Assembly: GCA_031271965.1 (NCBI GenBank)
Contig: JAISUS010000017.1
Span: forward strand, 1 to 64,000
Length of the DNA stretch: 64,000 bases
Direction of reading: 5' to 3'
Source of the DNA: Prevotella sp.
GTDB taxonomy: Bacteria; Bacteroidota; Bacteroidia; Bacteroidales; Dysgonomonadaceae
Shown here piece after piece: positions 33,886-44,300 of the stretch. Numbering within the stretch: the first letter of the stretch is position 1; each line of letters starts with the position of its first letter. The notes under the pieces were generated by a model, which saw only the letters and a program-made list of their open reading frames with translations, made no database searches and was not told the DNA's origin. The position numbers were made by a program, and so were the translations under genes.

Positions 33886-36201
33886 TTATAAACTATTTCG
33901 CCTAAGTAATGCTTCCAAAAAATAATAATCGGCATAAGAGATGGGAACATCTATCTCATCCCCACCCGGTTTGTGCCCGGTAGAATGAAGAAGAAGGAAT
34001 CCGTAGTAAGTACCAATTTTTGTCTCATAATGCTGGATGAGGTTAGCCAGTATAGTATCAGCCCACTTCATATACAGGCCTTTCTTTTCGGGTATATATT
34101 GAGCCAATTCATATAGTGCAGATGCAGATATTGCTGCCGCAGAAGCATCTCGCGACACATTCGGTATAGCTGTGTCATTATAATCCCAATACGGAATCAT
34201 ATCTTCGGGAAGATTGGGATGTGTAAACATAAAATCGGCTATTCCTTCCGCTTGTTTTAAATACTCTGTTTTTTTCGTATACCGGTATGCCATAGTAAAG
34301 CCATATACACCCCACGCTTGTCCGCGCGCCCATGCAGAAGAATCAGAAAAACCCTGAAGAGTCTGTTTATGACGGGCTTTCCCGGTTATGGTATCATAGT
34401 CCACCACATGATATGATGAATAATCGTCTCTGAAATGGTTTTTCAGTGTAGTCTCAGCATGAGTGTCCGCTATATCGTAATATGTCTTATCTCCTGTATA
34501 TTCCGATGCTTCGAACAGTAGTTCAAGGTTCATCATATTGTCTATGATAACAGGATACTGCCAAATTTTACGATTGAAGTCCCAAGAACGTATCGATCCT
34601 ATTTTTGCGTTAAAACGTTTGATCAATGTTTTTGCCGACTGAATTACAACTTCTTTATAAGATTCATTCCCAGTCAGTTTATATCCGTTTCCATAAGAAC
34701 TGAACATCTTGAAACCTACGTCGTGAGATGTGCGGTCAAATTTCTCTTCTTCTATTATCTTACTGTACTTGTCTGCTGCTACCTTCCATTTATCGTCTTT
34801 GGTATAGGCATACATAAACCACTGTGATCCGGGAAAAAAACCTGAACACCAGTCGCGAAGATCGACCAGCCGCAGACTTCCATCCTTATTAATAGTACGT
34901 GGGATAACTTTCTTCGTGTTTTTTGATTTAGCCATCACATCGTCAGCACATTTATAGGCATACTGAAATTGTTTTCCCGCAAAGGTAAAAGCTTCTTCGA
35001 TAGGATTTGTTGCTCCGTATAGTAAACGGTTACGATCCGACAAACCCTGCTTACTATAAGTCTTATATAATTGCAGATAATCCTGACGGGAAGGATCAAT
35101 TGTACTCACCCTGTACAATTCCTTGCATAAAGATTGTAATGCACCATCCCATCCGCTAATCTGTTTATATGGCCAGGACGATTTACTTTTGCCTAAATAT
35201 GGAGACAAAAAATCAATCGCTTTATATAGCGATCTGCCATCAGCCGACTGCATCTTATATATCTCTACTCCTTGATTCTTGGCTATAGCAGCCATATCCA
35301 CCATGAAGTAAAGATTATACACCGAGTAATGATACGCAAGTGTTCTTCTTAGTTCGTGTGGTTGGCTACCATCAGGCATAATTTGATCAAACAAGCGCAG
35401 TTTAGGAAATTCATTGATAACCTTCAAAGCTGTTTCTTTATCTCCTGAAAATAATGAATACATAACAAGCTGTACATCATAGGCAAGCCCGTGATTGTTC
35501 TTTCCGTTTTTTTCAGCTATCGCCTGTTCACTGGTCTGCCACCATTCTTTGAGCTGACTGAACCATTGTTGCAGTCCCTCCCTGTCTTTGGATGTATAAT
35601 TATTCGATGTTTCGAGCAATTTCACCGCATTAAGCATATCTACAAAAGAATATGTGTCGATCAATCCGAAAGGGCGTCCTTTATTATCATTTTGCCCCGG
35701 TACAAACTGAGCATAAGTCAAATGAGGATTCATTCTTGTATCCTTATTGAGAAACCATACCCTCAACAAATCCACTGCTTTTTGAGCATAACGCTCATCT
35801 CCGCTATAATAATATGCTAACGACAGAGTAGTTACCGAACCAGCCATACTCCCTAGAGGATTCCGGTCATATTTTTCCAACTCAGGGTTTGATTCTCCAT
35901 CCCTCGTTATATATGGAAGCCCGTCTTTCTTGGACGGATCGGGCCATACATAACGGCTCAGACTCACATAGTCATGTTTATCACCGCTCGGAGCTAAACC
36001 TTCTTTGAAAGTGACCGAATAAGCTCCTCTTTGCAGGGCTTTTTCAGCATCATCTATAAGAGCCCGGTACGAATTGGCGTAAGTAAAAGAATTTAAACTG
36101 CTTTTTATCTCTTTCATCTTACCTGCATTCCACATCCATTGAGCATGTACAGACATTAAGAGACAAAATAGCGTAAACAGTGTCAGAAATACTCTTCTCA
36201 T
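33886..36201 (-). CDS. Bifunctional uronan lyase-GH88 fusion enzyme, secreted
   Basis: The 771-aa product has a cleavable signal peptide (ending SVHAQ) and no lipobox. Residues about 22-390 are an Alginate_lyase domain, with WPDPS at 86-90, KNNHG at 234-238 and ELRRTLAYHYS at 283-293. Residues about 400-771 are a complete GH88 domain, with Asp494 in TSHDVGF, Asp554 in VIIDNMMNLE and AWARGQAWGVYG. Each half aligns end to end with the separate lyase (28859) and GH88 (32539) of the same locus, and all expected catalytic residues remain. The protein should cut a uronate polymer and remove the unsaturated sugar it creates. It starts 12 bp after the malectin-bearing GH2. Confidence 0.9.
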   Translation of the reverse strand: MRRVFLTLFTLFCLLMSVHAQWMWNAGKMKEIKSSLNSFTYANSYRALIDDAEKALQRGAYSVTFKEGLAPSGDKHDYVSLSRYVWPDPSKKDGLPYITRDGESNPELEKYDRNPLGSMAGSVTTLSLAYYYSGDERYAQKAVDLLRVWFLNKDTRMNPHLTYAQFVPGQNDNKGRPFGLIDTYSFVDMLNAVKLLETSNNYTSKDREGLQQWFSQLKEWWQTSEQAIAEKNGKNNHGLAYDVQLVMYSLFSGDKETALKVINEFPKLRLFDQIMPDGSQPHELRRTLAYHYSVYNLYFMVDMAAIAKNQGVEIYKMQSADGRSLYKAIDFLSPYLGKSKSSWPYKQISGWDGALQSLCKELYRVSTIDPSRQDYLQLYKTYSKQGLSDRNRLLYGATNPIEEAFTFAGKQFQYAYKCADDVMAKSKNTKKVIPRTINKDGSLRLVDLRDWCSGFFPGSQWFMYAYTKDDKWKVAADKYSKIIEEEKFDRTSHDVGFKMFSSYGNGYKLTGNESYKEVVIQSAKTLIKRFNAKIGSIRSWDFNRKIWQYPVIIDNMMNLELLFEASEYTGDKTYYDIADTHAETTLKNHFRDDYSSYHVVDYDTITGKARHKQTLQGFSDSSAWARGQAWGVYGFTMAYRYTKKTEYLKQAEGIADFMFTHPNLPEDMIPYWDYNDTAIPNVSRDASAAAISASALYELAQYIPEKKGLYMKWADTILANLIQHYETKIGTYYGFLLLHSTGHKPGGDEIDVPISYADYYFLEALLRRNSL

Positions 36202-36213
36202 TTTTATTTTGTT

Positions 36214-38811
36214 TTATAATTTTCTAAGTTTTACTCCATTCAAAAATGCTTTGCCTGATATGGGAAGGAGTTGCAAGGTAATACTATTGTTAGTAACGTT
36301 TACAATATACCTTTTTTTAGCAGCAGTATAATAACCTGAAGTATCTGCAAAATTGAGACCAGTATCTACCTTCCGGTCGTTAATTACAACATCAAATACA
36401 TTTTGTAAATTTCCTCCTTGCGACCCAGCTCCTAGTAGATGTGCCGCCACATCACGAGTTTGGAAAACATCAGCAAACAATAATTCTACTTCGTATTGCC
36501 CGTTTTGCACATCGAAACGATACATATGAGGAGAGACCCTTAGAGTCTGATAAAGCGGATTATCAATTGTTCCTGTTATTTCGGTCTGAGTAGAATAGCT
36601 CTCTCCGTTAATATATCCCCAACTACCCGGAGCATACTGTTTGTCAGGCACCCATGTCAGATTACTTTCAGCCGAAGTGAAATAAGCCTTGCTGCCAACA
36701 TTAATGGCAAGCTCTTTATTCCCCAAATTAGAGATGTCGGGCGTTTCTTCGAACGTAATCGTTAATCCCGTTTCTATATTCTCTCCTTTAAAAATACCTT
36801 TAGCGGAAATATAATGCATACCCGGCGTGAGAGACAATTGCCATTCGGCTTTCTTATCCACAATTTGTTTTACATTCATCGATTTGCCATCCAAGAATAA
36901 CTCTACCTGTTCGAGGTTAGAATATACTTTTACGGATTGGCGGCTTTCGCCTGTACGGTTTACCCAATCGTGGGAAGCAATATGTAATACAGGTATATCA
37001 TCCCTGTAGTATGCCTTGAAAAGATAATATACATCTTTCGGCGTACGGTCTGCATATACCAGACCTTTGTTATTTATCCTTGGCATTGATTCATCGCGCT
37101 GGGCCGAACCAAAGTCGATAAAGTTCCAATAAGTAGCACCTGCAATATAAGGTTCACGCTCTATCGTTTTCAAATAATGTTCGGCATATAGTTGGTGATA
37201 CTCAATACTGAAATCGAATCGTTGCGGTTCCGGTGAATGAATACGTTTGTCCGATCCTGCGCCATATTCGCTTACGATTTTAGGTTTATCAGGATAAAGC
37301 TGCTGTTGCTTTTTCATAAACTGGTCAAATTGTGCAACATTATCGGAATACCAACCCTGATAAAGATTCCACCCCACAATATCGGTTACGTTACCGAATC
37401 CTGCGTCATTATAGCTCTGGCTACCATGAAAAGCCATAACACTATATCGTGACGAATCTTCTTCTTTTAAAACTTTTTCCAATCTTTTTGCCAGTTCTAA
37501 AGCCCGATTGGTTGCAACTTTCAACTCTTCACCTTTATATTTTCGTTGAGTAACCAAAAGAATTTCATTCATGTATCCCCACATGATAATCGACGGATGA
37601 TTGTAGTGCTGACGAATCATTTCACGCAGTACAGATTCGCAAATATCAGCAAACCCGGTAGATTCGGGGACAATATCAATAACCGGTATTTCTTCCCATA
37701 CAAGAAGTCCCATCTTGTCGCATTGTTCTATCACAGCCGGATCTTGAGGATAGTGCGAAATGCGGATAAAGTTTGCACCCATATCTTTTATCAGGCGCAT
37801 ATCGCGCCTATGCATTTCATCACTCAATGCATTGGCCAAAGGCTTTTGATCCTGATGCCGGCATATACCTCTCAGTTTATATGGTTTTCCGTTCAGGAAA
37901 AATCCCTTTTCTCCATCAAATAAAAACCATCTGAATCCTGTATATGAATTCACCGCATCCAAAACTGCATTTGTCTTAGTGTCGGTTACTATTGTTTCCA
38001 CTGTATATAAATTTGGATTTTCGGGTGACCACAGGATTGGATCAACAATAGTCCCTTCCAAATAAAAATCTTTTTGTTCTTTTCCTTTAAACGAAATTGT
38101 CTGAGTTAAAACTTTTACTGTTTTACCCGATATATCTTTGATTGTACTAGCTACTTTTACTGAAGCTTTTGAGGCCGTTTCATTTACAACCGAACCTCTT
38201 ATAATGTAATTTGCAGATTTTTCTGAAACGTTCCTTGTCTCGATAAATATGCCATCAGAGCCCTTATTAGACAAGTCTATATGTTGCTTTGGCGTTGTAA
38301 TCAGCCAAACATCACGGTACATTCCGCCAAAAATTGTAAAATCGCCAGAAACAGGCGGAACATCATTCAGTGTATTATCGGCTTTAACCGCAATAATATT
38401 GTTTTCACCGAATTTACAATACGGTGTTATATCAAATGTAAAGGAGGTATACCCGCCTTTGTGTTGACCGACAAACTCTCCATTAACGTAAACCGATGCA
38501 GAGTGATTAACACCCTCCCAACGTATAAAAAATTGTTTATCGCTTTCTGCTTGAGGAATAAAGAGTGCCTTTCGATACCATGCCACTCCTCTATAATAGT
38601 TTTTTACTGTGTAAGCATCGCTATTCCAAGAATGAGGCACAGATATATTCCCCCATTGTTTATCATCAAATCCTACTTGCTCTGCGCCTATAACATCTTG
38701 CTGCAGGAATCGCCATCCATCATTGATGGTTTTCTCTTGACGTTGAGCAAAAGTTGTTACAGATAGAAACAGAAATAAAAACAATGTAGTTTTAAAAAAA
38801 GATGGCCTCAT
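36214..38811 (-). CDS. Glycoside hydrolase family 2 with C-terminal malectin domain
   Basis: The 865-aa product has a signal peptide (ending TTFAQ). The N-terminal jelly roll, immunoglobulin-like domain and TIM barrel are in GH2 order. Glu416 in WGYMNEIL is the acid/base and Glu515 in IVSEYGAGSD the nucleophile. INNKG has Asn580 and Lys582 in the Asn-x-Lys spacing of beta-glucuronidases. From about 695 to the end, the segment beginning INVGSKAYF and containing FADVFQTRDVAAHLLGAGSQ resembles a malectin carbohydrate-binding domain. It is the first gene after the hairpin that follows the SusCD unit and is 12 bp from the lyase-GH88 fusion. Confidence 0.9.
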   Translation of the reverse strand: MRPSFFKTTLFLFLFLSVTTFAQRQEKTINDGWRFLQQDVIGAEQVGFDDKQWGNISVPHSWNSDAYTVKNYYRGVAWYRKALFIPQAESDKQFFIRWEGVNHSASVYVNGEFVGQHKGGYTSFTFDITPYCKFGENNIIAVKADNTLNDVPPVSGDFTIFGGMYRDVWLITTPKQHIDLSNKGSDGIFIETRNVSEKSANYIIRGSVVNETASKASVKVASTIKDISGKTVKVLTQTISFKGKEQKDFYLEGTIVDPILWSPENPNLYTVETIVTDTKTNAVLDAVNSYTGFRWFLFDGEKGFFLNGKPYKLRGICRHQDQKPLANALSDEMHRRDMRLIKDMGANFIRISHYPQDPAVIEQCDKMGLLVWEEIPVIDIVPESTGFADICESVLREMIRQHYNHPSIIMWGYMNEILLVTQRKYKGEELKVATNRALELAKRLEKVLKEEDSSRYSVMAFHGSQSYNDAGFGNVTDIVGWNLYQGWYSDNVAQFDQFMKKQQQLYPDKPKIVSEYGAGSDKRIHSPEPQRFDFSIEYHQLYAEHYLKTIEREPYIAGATYWNFIDFGSAQRDESMPRINNKGLVYADRTPKDVYYLFKAYYRDDIPVLHIASHDWVNRTGESRQSVKVYSNLEQVELFLDGKSMNVKQIVDKKAEWQLSLTPGMHYISAKGIFKGENIETGLTITFEETPDISNLGNKELAINVGSKAYFTSAESNLTWVPDKQYAPGSWGYINGESYSTQTEITGTIDNPLYQTLRVSPHMYRFDVQNGQYEVELLFADVFQTRDVAAHLLGAGSQGGNLQNVFDVVINDRKVDTGLNFADTSGYYTAAKKRYIVNVTNNSITLQLLPISGKAFLNGVKLRKL

Positions 38812-38833
38812 TATCTATTTGATTAAAGAAAAC

Positions 38834-38861
38834 AGGCAGGACACGAACACATGTCCTGCCT
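38834..38861 (-). terminator. Hairpin between the SusCD unit and the PUL enzymes
   Basis: AGGCAGGACA and TGTCCTGCCT form a perfect 10-bp stem with an 8-base loop, followed on the minus strand by TGTTTTCTTT. It lies between the third lipoprotein gene and the GH2 gene and probably lowers readthrough. Confidence 0.65.
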
Positions 38862-38892
38862 ATTTCATGATTATTATATTAACTCATTATTC

Positions 38893-39510
38893 TTAATTTA
38901 ATGTCACTGTCACCTTATTAAAGTCATGGGTCAAACCCCTTACTTCATACTCTCCAGTTTTACTATTTAATGTACTTTCTTTATATTTATCTTCGGCAGT
39001 GGAAGGTGTACCATTAGCCGGGTCAAGCGTATTCACTTTCAAAGCACCTTTAGCTGTAGTCAGGCGTTTTATTCTGATATTCTGAATACCTTTCTTTGCC
39101 TGCGGCCACAATAATGAGTATTTCCCATCTACCATATTTATTGCATTACCTGATTCGTTAACAACTATATAATCTGTACCAGCGACTAAAGTTGAAGTAC
39201 CGTTATTTGTAACAAAAAAATAAGTAGTAGCATCATATGAGCGCACGCGCTCGCTATGAAATTGAAAAGGAATATTACTACTAGTAGCATCTGTTCCTGT
39301 TACGTTCCATGTTCCAGTATTGATTCGCCATCTCGCTGTACCATCTGCTGCTATTTCATAATTAAGAGCATCACTAAAAACGTTCGTCTTGTAAAAACCG
39401 ATATAGTAAACATGCTCCAAAGCCGGGTCAGTAGTCCAGGCATCGTCACTGCAACCTACAGTGCATAACATTGCCAGCATTGTTGTAAAAACATATATTA
39501 ATTTTCTCAT
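38893..39510 (-). CDS. PUL surface lipoprotein, possible glycan-binding protein
   Basis: The 205-aa product has a lipobox (CTVGC near residue 20) and a short beta-rich body. Its position directly after SusD (27 bp gap) is the usual place for a surface glycan-binding protein of the SusE/SusF or SGBP type. The sequence itself shows no catalytic motif, and I do not recognise a Pfam family with certainty; a DUF1735-like N-terminus is possible. At 205 aa it is smaller than most SGBPs. A role in holding the polysaccharide at the cell surface is inferred from context. Confidence 0.75.
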   Translation of the reverse strand: MRKLIYVFTTMLAMLCTVGCSDDAWTTDPALEHVYYIGFYKTNVFSDALNYEIAADGTARWRINTGTWNVTGTDATSSNIPFQFHSERVRSYDATTYFFVTNNGTSTLVAGTDYIVVNESGNAINMVDGKYSLLWPQAKKGIQNIRIKRLTTAKGALKVNTLDPANGTPSTAEDKYKESTLNSKTGEYEVRGLTHDFNKVTVTLN

Positions 39511-39537
39511 CTTATTTTCTTTTTTAATTATACTGCA

Positions 39538-41313
39538 TTAATCCTCTCCCCAACCAGGATTTTGTTTAATATTAAAATCTGATTGAGCAATTTCAAATGT
39601 TGGAATCGGATAAAGATAATCTCTCTGAGGATTAAAGGATCTTGTGTTCTTAAACTCTATAACATATGTGTTAGCCTGCCCATAAACAAATACCCCATTT
39701 ACTTTACCAGAAGCATCAGTTATGCGAGGTGCTAACGTATTAATTAACGATGGATTTTGAAGTTCGCCCGCTAGACAAATAGGACCTACTAAGTCTGTAG
39801 GAAGTGCTTTTTCGGCAGTCTTCCAACGTATAAGGTCATCGTAACGGAGGCCTTCGGTCATTAATTCAACAGTACGCTCACGCCTAATCTCGTCAAGCAT
39901 ATTCAATCCGTTAGCATTAACAAAGGCATTTGTCAATTTTACATTAAACCCAACACGTAAACGCAGTTTATTAACTGTAGCCTCAAGCTGAGCGTCTGTA
40001 ATACTTCCATTACGCTCATACAAAGCCTCAGCATATGAGATCAACATTTCGGCATAACGAATGATAATTTTATCAGTGAAATCTCTATTTCCCACACTCT
40101 TTTCCCATAGTGAACCAAAGAAGCCTTTCTTACAAGGATAACCTTTTGGCCTTTGTGAATCGAATGGGTAATATTTCCCTTTACCAGTTATGCTCCAACC
40201 CATGAAAGCGTCATTTTCAAGAGGGTCATTTATAGTCCAAATCGTCTTCAACAAACGAGGATCGCGCTGTCCAATGCCATTTGGTAAGGAGCTACCACTT
40301 TGATCCAAACCAACAACATTGTTATACGAAGTTTCTACAGGTACTTTTAATGTGGTTTTGTCAATAGGCAATCCATCCGCATAAAGAAACATGTCTATAA
40401 CGTTACGAGTAAGAGCATTACTACCTTCAAGATTACGTGTATAGGTATGTCCTGTTGTCACGGTAGAAAAGTCATTCTCACCGTAAGCTTTGCCAAAGAC
40501 AATTTCTAAATTAGTATTTGCTTCATTTTTATAAGAAAAAACTTCATTAAAATTAGGATACAGATCATGCCCTTCAGCCTTAAGCAATTCGAATGCAGCT
40601 ATCGCTTTATCAAAGTGCCCATTAGCATTTGCCCCATTGTTTACATTATGATATTTCTGAAAAGTACCTTCATAAAGTCCTATACGAACTATCATTCCCA
40701 GAGCAGAAGATACGCTGACCCGACGACGATCTAATTCACCCGTGGGTAGTTGGGTACGTTTAGGTAGATTCTGTATTGCGAATTCAAGATCTTTGTAACA
40801 TTGTTGAATAACTTCTTCCCTCGGCGTACGCTCTTTTTTTAGTTCCGGGTCGTAGACACTTGCAAAAGTTTTCAATATCAATGGTACATCTCCATATCTT
40901 TTTATCAATGTAAAATATTGATAAGCCCGAAAAAAATAGGCTTCGGCAATCCAACGATTACGGATATTTTCTACCAAAGGTGACGCACTCCCTTTTTCTA
41001 TAATATTATTAGCTGTAAAAATACGATCGTACGGGTCTGTCCAATCAGAACTAGTACCCGGTACAGTACGTGTACCATTGCTTGTACTATTGGCACTAGC
41101 CGCAACGAACTCATCGGCACGAGTATCGTTACTCCAGCCATCCAAATCATAATATAGCCTATTACAAGCTCCTTTGAAGTCGGCTTCTGACCTCCAAAAA
41201 TTATCATCTGTCAACTCTGATCCCGGTTTAACATCCAGCAGATCGTCACAACCGGACAGTACCATTGTACAAGATAATATACCTATATATAATATTTTTT
41301 TCATATTCTTCAT
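39538..41313 (-). CDS. SusD/RagB-family nutrient-binding outer membrane lipoprotein
   Basis: SusD proteins form the lid over the SusC transporter and bind glycan at the cell surface. The 591-aa product has a lipobox (VLSGC) and the SusD N-terminal segment DDLLDVKPGSELTDDNFW. The TPR-like segments include IRNRWIAEAYFFRAYQYFTLIKRYGDVPLI, and the C-terminus contains LLDEIRRERTVELMTEGLRYDDLIRWKTAE-like residues (near 475-510) and ends with DYLYPIPTFEI, all diagnostic. A second Met at residue 4 is an alternative start. It follows SusC by 4 bp. Confidence 0.96.
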   Translation of the reverse strand: MKNMKKILYIGILSCTMVLSGCDDLLDVKPGSELTDDNFWRSEADFKGACNRLYYDLDGWSNDTRADEFVAASANSTSNGTRTVPGTSSDWTDPYDRIFTANNIIEKGSASPLVENIRNRWIAEAYFFRAYQYFTLIKRYGDVPLILKTFASVYDPELKKERTPREEVIQQCYKDLEFAIQNLPKRTQLPTGELDRRRVSVSSALGMIVRIGLYEGTFQKYHNVNNGANANGHFDKAIAAFELLKAEGHDLYPNFNEVFSYKNEANTNLEIVFGKAYGENDFSTVTTGHTYTRNLEGSNALTRNVIDMFLYADGLPIDKTTLKVPVETSYNNVVGLDQSGSSLPNGIGQRDPRLLKTIWTINDPLENDAFMGWSITGKGKYYPFDSQRPKGYPCKKGFFGSLWEKSVGNRDFTDKIIIRYAEMLISYAEALYERNGSITDAQLEATVNKLRLRVGFNVKLTNAFVNANGLNMLDEIRRERTVELMTEGLRYDDLIRWKTAEKALPTDLVGPICLAGELQNPSLINTLAPRITDASGKVNGVFVYGQANTYVIEFKNTRSFNPQRDYLYPIPTFEIAQSDFNIKQNPGWGED

Positions 41314-41317
41314 TGTT

Positions 41318-44300
41318 TTAGAATGTTAGGTTAACACCTGTTGTCCATGTTCGGAAAAATGGATAATACTTATTCTTATTTGTATCATTACCCACTTCGG
41401 GGTCAAACACGCTCAGAACACTTGAATGCTCCCAAACATCTGTTCCGGCAATATAAACTCTCAAACTTTGTACAATCTTCTTCGATACAGGAATAGTGTA
41501 TCCCAACTGTACGTTTTTGAGACGGATATAGGCTCCATCCTGCGCCCATTTATCAGATGGTTTGTAATTATAAGTATTCTGATTTATGATACGTGGAAAG
41601 AAAGCGTTAGGGTTATCTTCTGTCCAATAGTCACGATGAATAGTCCAAGGCATTTCATACGAACGAGCTAATGGTGCAATTGTTTCCGCATTGATAAGGA
41701 ATGTACGTTTACCTACTCCCTGAAAAAACAAAGAAACATCAAAGCCTTTCCATTGTGCACTCAAGTTAACACCAAAGAGATAGCGTCCGTTTGTTGTACC
41801 AAGATAAACTAAGTCTCCCGGATTCTCAGGTGTAGCATCTCCGGTACCTATTGTATGATCTGCTTTTCCTTGAGTCAGGTATTTTACATCACCACCAGTA
41901 ATCATGTTGTCTGAAAAACTGCTAAAGCCCGGATTTGCACTCTTATAATCTAAATACTCTTGGCGGCTACTCCAATACCCGTCAGTTTTATATCCCCAGA
42001 TTGTATTTAAAGCGTAGCCTTCCAATCGTTCAACTGTCCCTTCTTGTACAACATTAGCTCCGGTATATTTCACTAATTTATTTTGGCTATCATCAACATT
42101 AACTCCTATCTGATAGGAGACATCTCCGACTTTATGATTCCAGTTAACAGAAAGCTCCCATCCCCATGAATTCAATTCACCTATATTTTGTGCAGGAACA
42201 TCTACGCCAATGATATGCCCAACTTGCATATTAGCCATCATATTCTTATTCTTCTTCCAATAGTAATCAGCGGTCATATTTAAATGCCCATTAAACAAGC
42301 CCAAATCGATCCCAACATTAGTAGATTGCAATATCTCCCATGTAATATCTTTAGATGCCATTTCTTTTTGATAGTATACAGGATTACCAACCAATTTAAT
42401 AACATTATTATTATTATCTCTATTCGTAATCAAGCCCAAATATGGAAAATACCCGGAAAGAGCTGAACTATTACCTAATTCACCCCATGATGCGCGTAGT
42501 TTCAAATTACTTACATTATCTTTGAGTGATTCAAACCATGGCTCTTCATTTACACGCCAGCCTGCAGAGAACGAAGGGAATATATCCCAACGGCTACTCG
42601 GATCTAGGCGAGAACTTCCATCATAACGGAAATTCGCTTCAAAAAGATAACGCCCTGCAAAATCATAATTCAAACGGCCAAATAGTGAAGCCATTTTCCA
42701 AGGCTGTATCAAATCCGAAAGAGATGAATTGGCTGCAAGTGCATTATCATAAAAGTTAAAACTAAAGAAATCGTTCGAAAGTAAATTATTTGCGACACCC
42801 GATATCTGATCTTTATTATACTGTTCATAAGAAGCACCTAATAAGGCATGGAATGTATGATTCTTTATTTTATAATCATAATTAACCAAAGCTTCAAATT
42901 TATCCTGATAAGCATAATTTTTCGTTTTAGTCAAACTATTACTGGTTCCTGTATTACTACGTTCTCCTTGACCATCCTTCCCCGGCCATTTAAGCAAACG
43001 CCTATCTATTTCCTGATTAAAGTAATCAGCTCTGCGAGAAGCATTAATGTCTATTGTCAGACCTTTTACAAAATTTTTGAAATGAAGCCCTACTTTTCCC
43101 GTATATGCCTCATAACGAGACTTATTTATACCTGAATTTTTCATTATATCAATAGGATTTACCTGTAAGTCTCCATTATATGGATTTATAGCGTAATTAG
43201 TATCTTCCAGAGGATTAAATATAGGCTGACGTCCACGAGCGGTATAAAGCGAGTTTAAAACACCAAGACTACCGAACGCACTCTGTTCCGTGTAATTACC
43301 TTGATAAGTACCCAACACATCAACTGAGACATACTTATTCAATTCAGTATTGAGTGTTAATCTCAAGTTTGTACGTTTATTACCATCCGGACCGTACTTC
43401 AAAAGACCTTCTTTGTCATGATACCCAAATGATAAATAATATTGTGTTTTTTCAGAACCACCAGTGGCTGAAACGGAATGATCTTGAGACATAGTATAAT
43501 CTTTTACCCCTTCATCTATCCAATTTGTACTTTGGAAAAACTCCCAGCGTTGTCCGTTCGGACGATAATTATAGTTAGGATTTCCTACCCATGAAGCACG
43601 TTCCGCATCCCATTCAGCAGCACCTGTTGGAGCACCTGTCACAGGATTTATACTTGCATTAATACGCGAGATGTCAATCATAGACTGTTCTTCCCAAGCA
43701 GTCACACGTTCCGGCATATATGTTGGCAAATTAAGGCCAACTGAACCATTGTAACTTATCTTTACTTTTTGGGCCGACGATCCTTTTTTTGTTGTTACCA
43801 ATATAACACCAGCAGCAGCACGTGCTCCATATATAGCAGATGCAGCAGCATCCTTCAATACAGATACACTAGCTATATCATCAGGATTAAGTAAAGCCAT
43901 ATCTCCTTCTATACCGTCAATCAACACAAGTGCATTAGCTGTACCTGTGGATGACATGCCCCGCACTCTGATACCTGATGTCTCACTACCTGGCTGACCT
44001 CCACTGCGTAATACTGTAACACCAGGTAATAGTCCTTGCATTGAAGATAAAGCATTCGCACTAGGCCGGGAAGCAATATCTTTACCATCTAAAGCAGCGA
44101 CAGCCCCTGTAAGATTTACTTTTTTCTGCACGCCATAACCGACAACCACAACATCATCCAACATCTTTGAATCTTCTTCCATTGCAACGTTCATTTTGGA
44201 AGAAGCCGGATGCTCTACCGATTTATAACCAATACTGGTGAATACCAATATTGCACCCTGTTTGGCTTTTAATGTGAAATTTCCATCTATATCAGTCATA

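Noticed and set aside
38281-38766. 161-aa open frame antisense to the malectin-bearing GH2
   Set aside because: It overlaps the sugar-binding domain coding sequence and has no support of its own.
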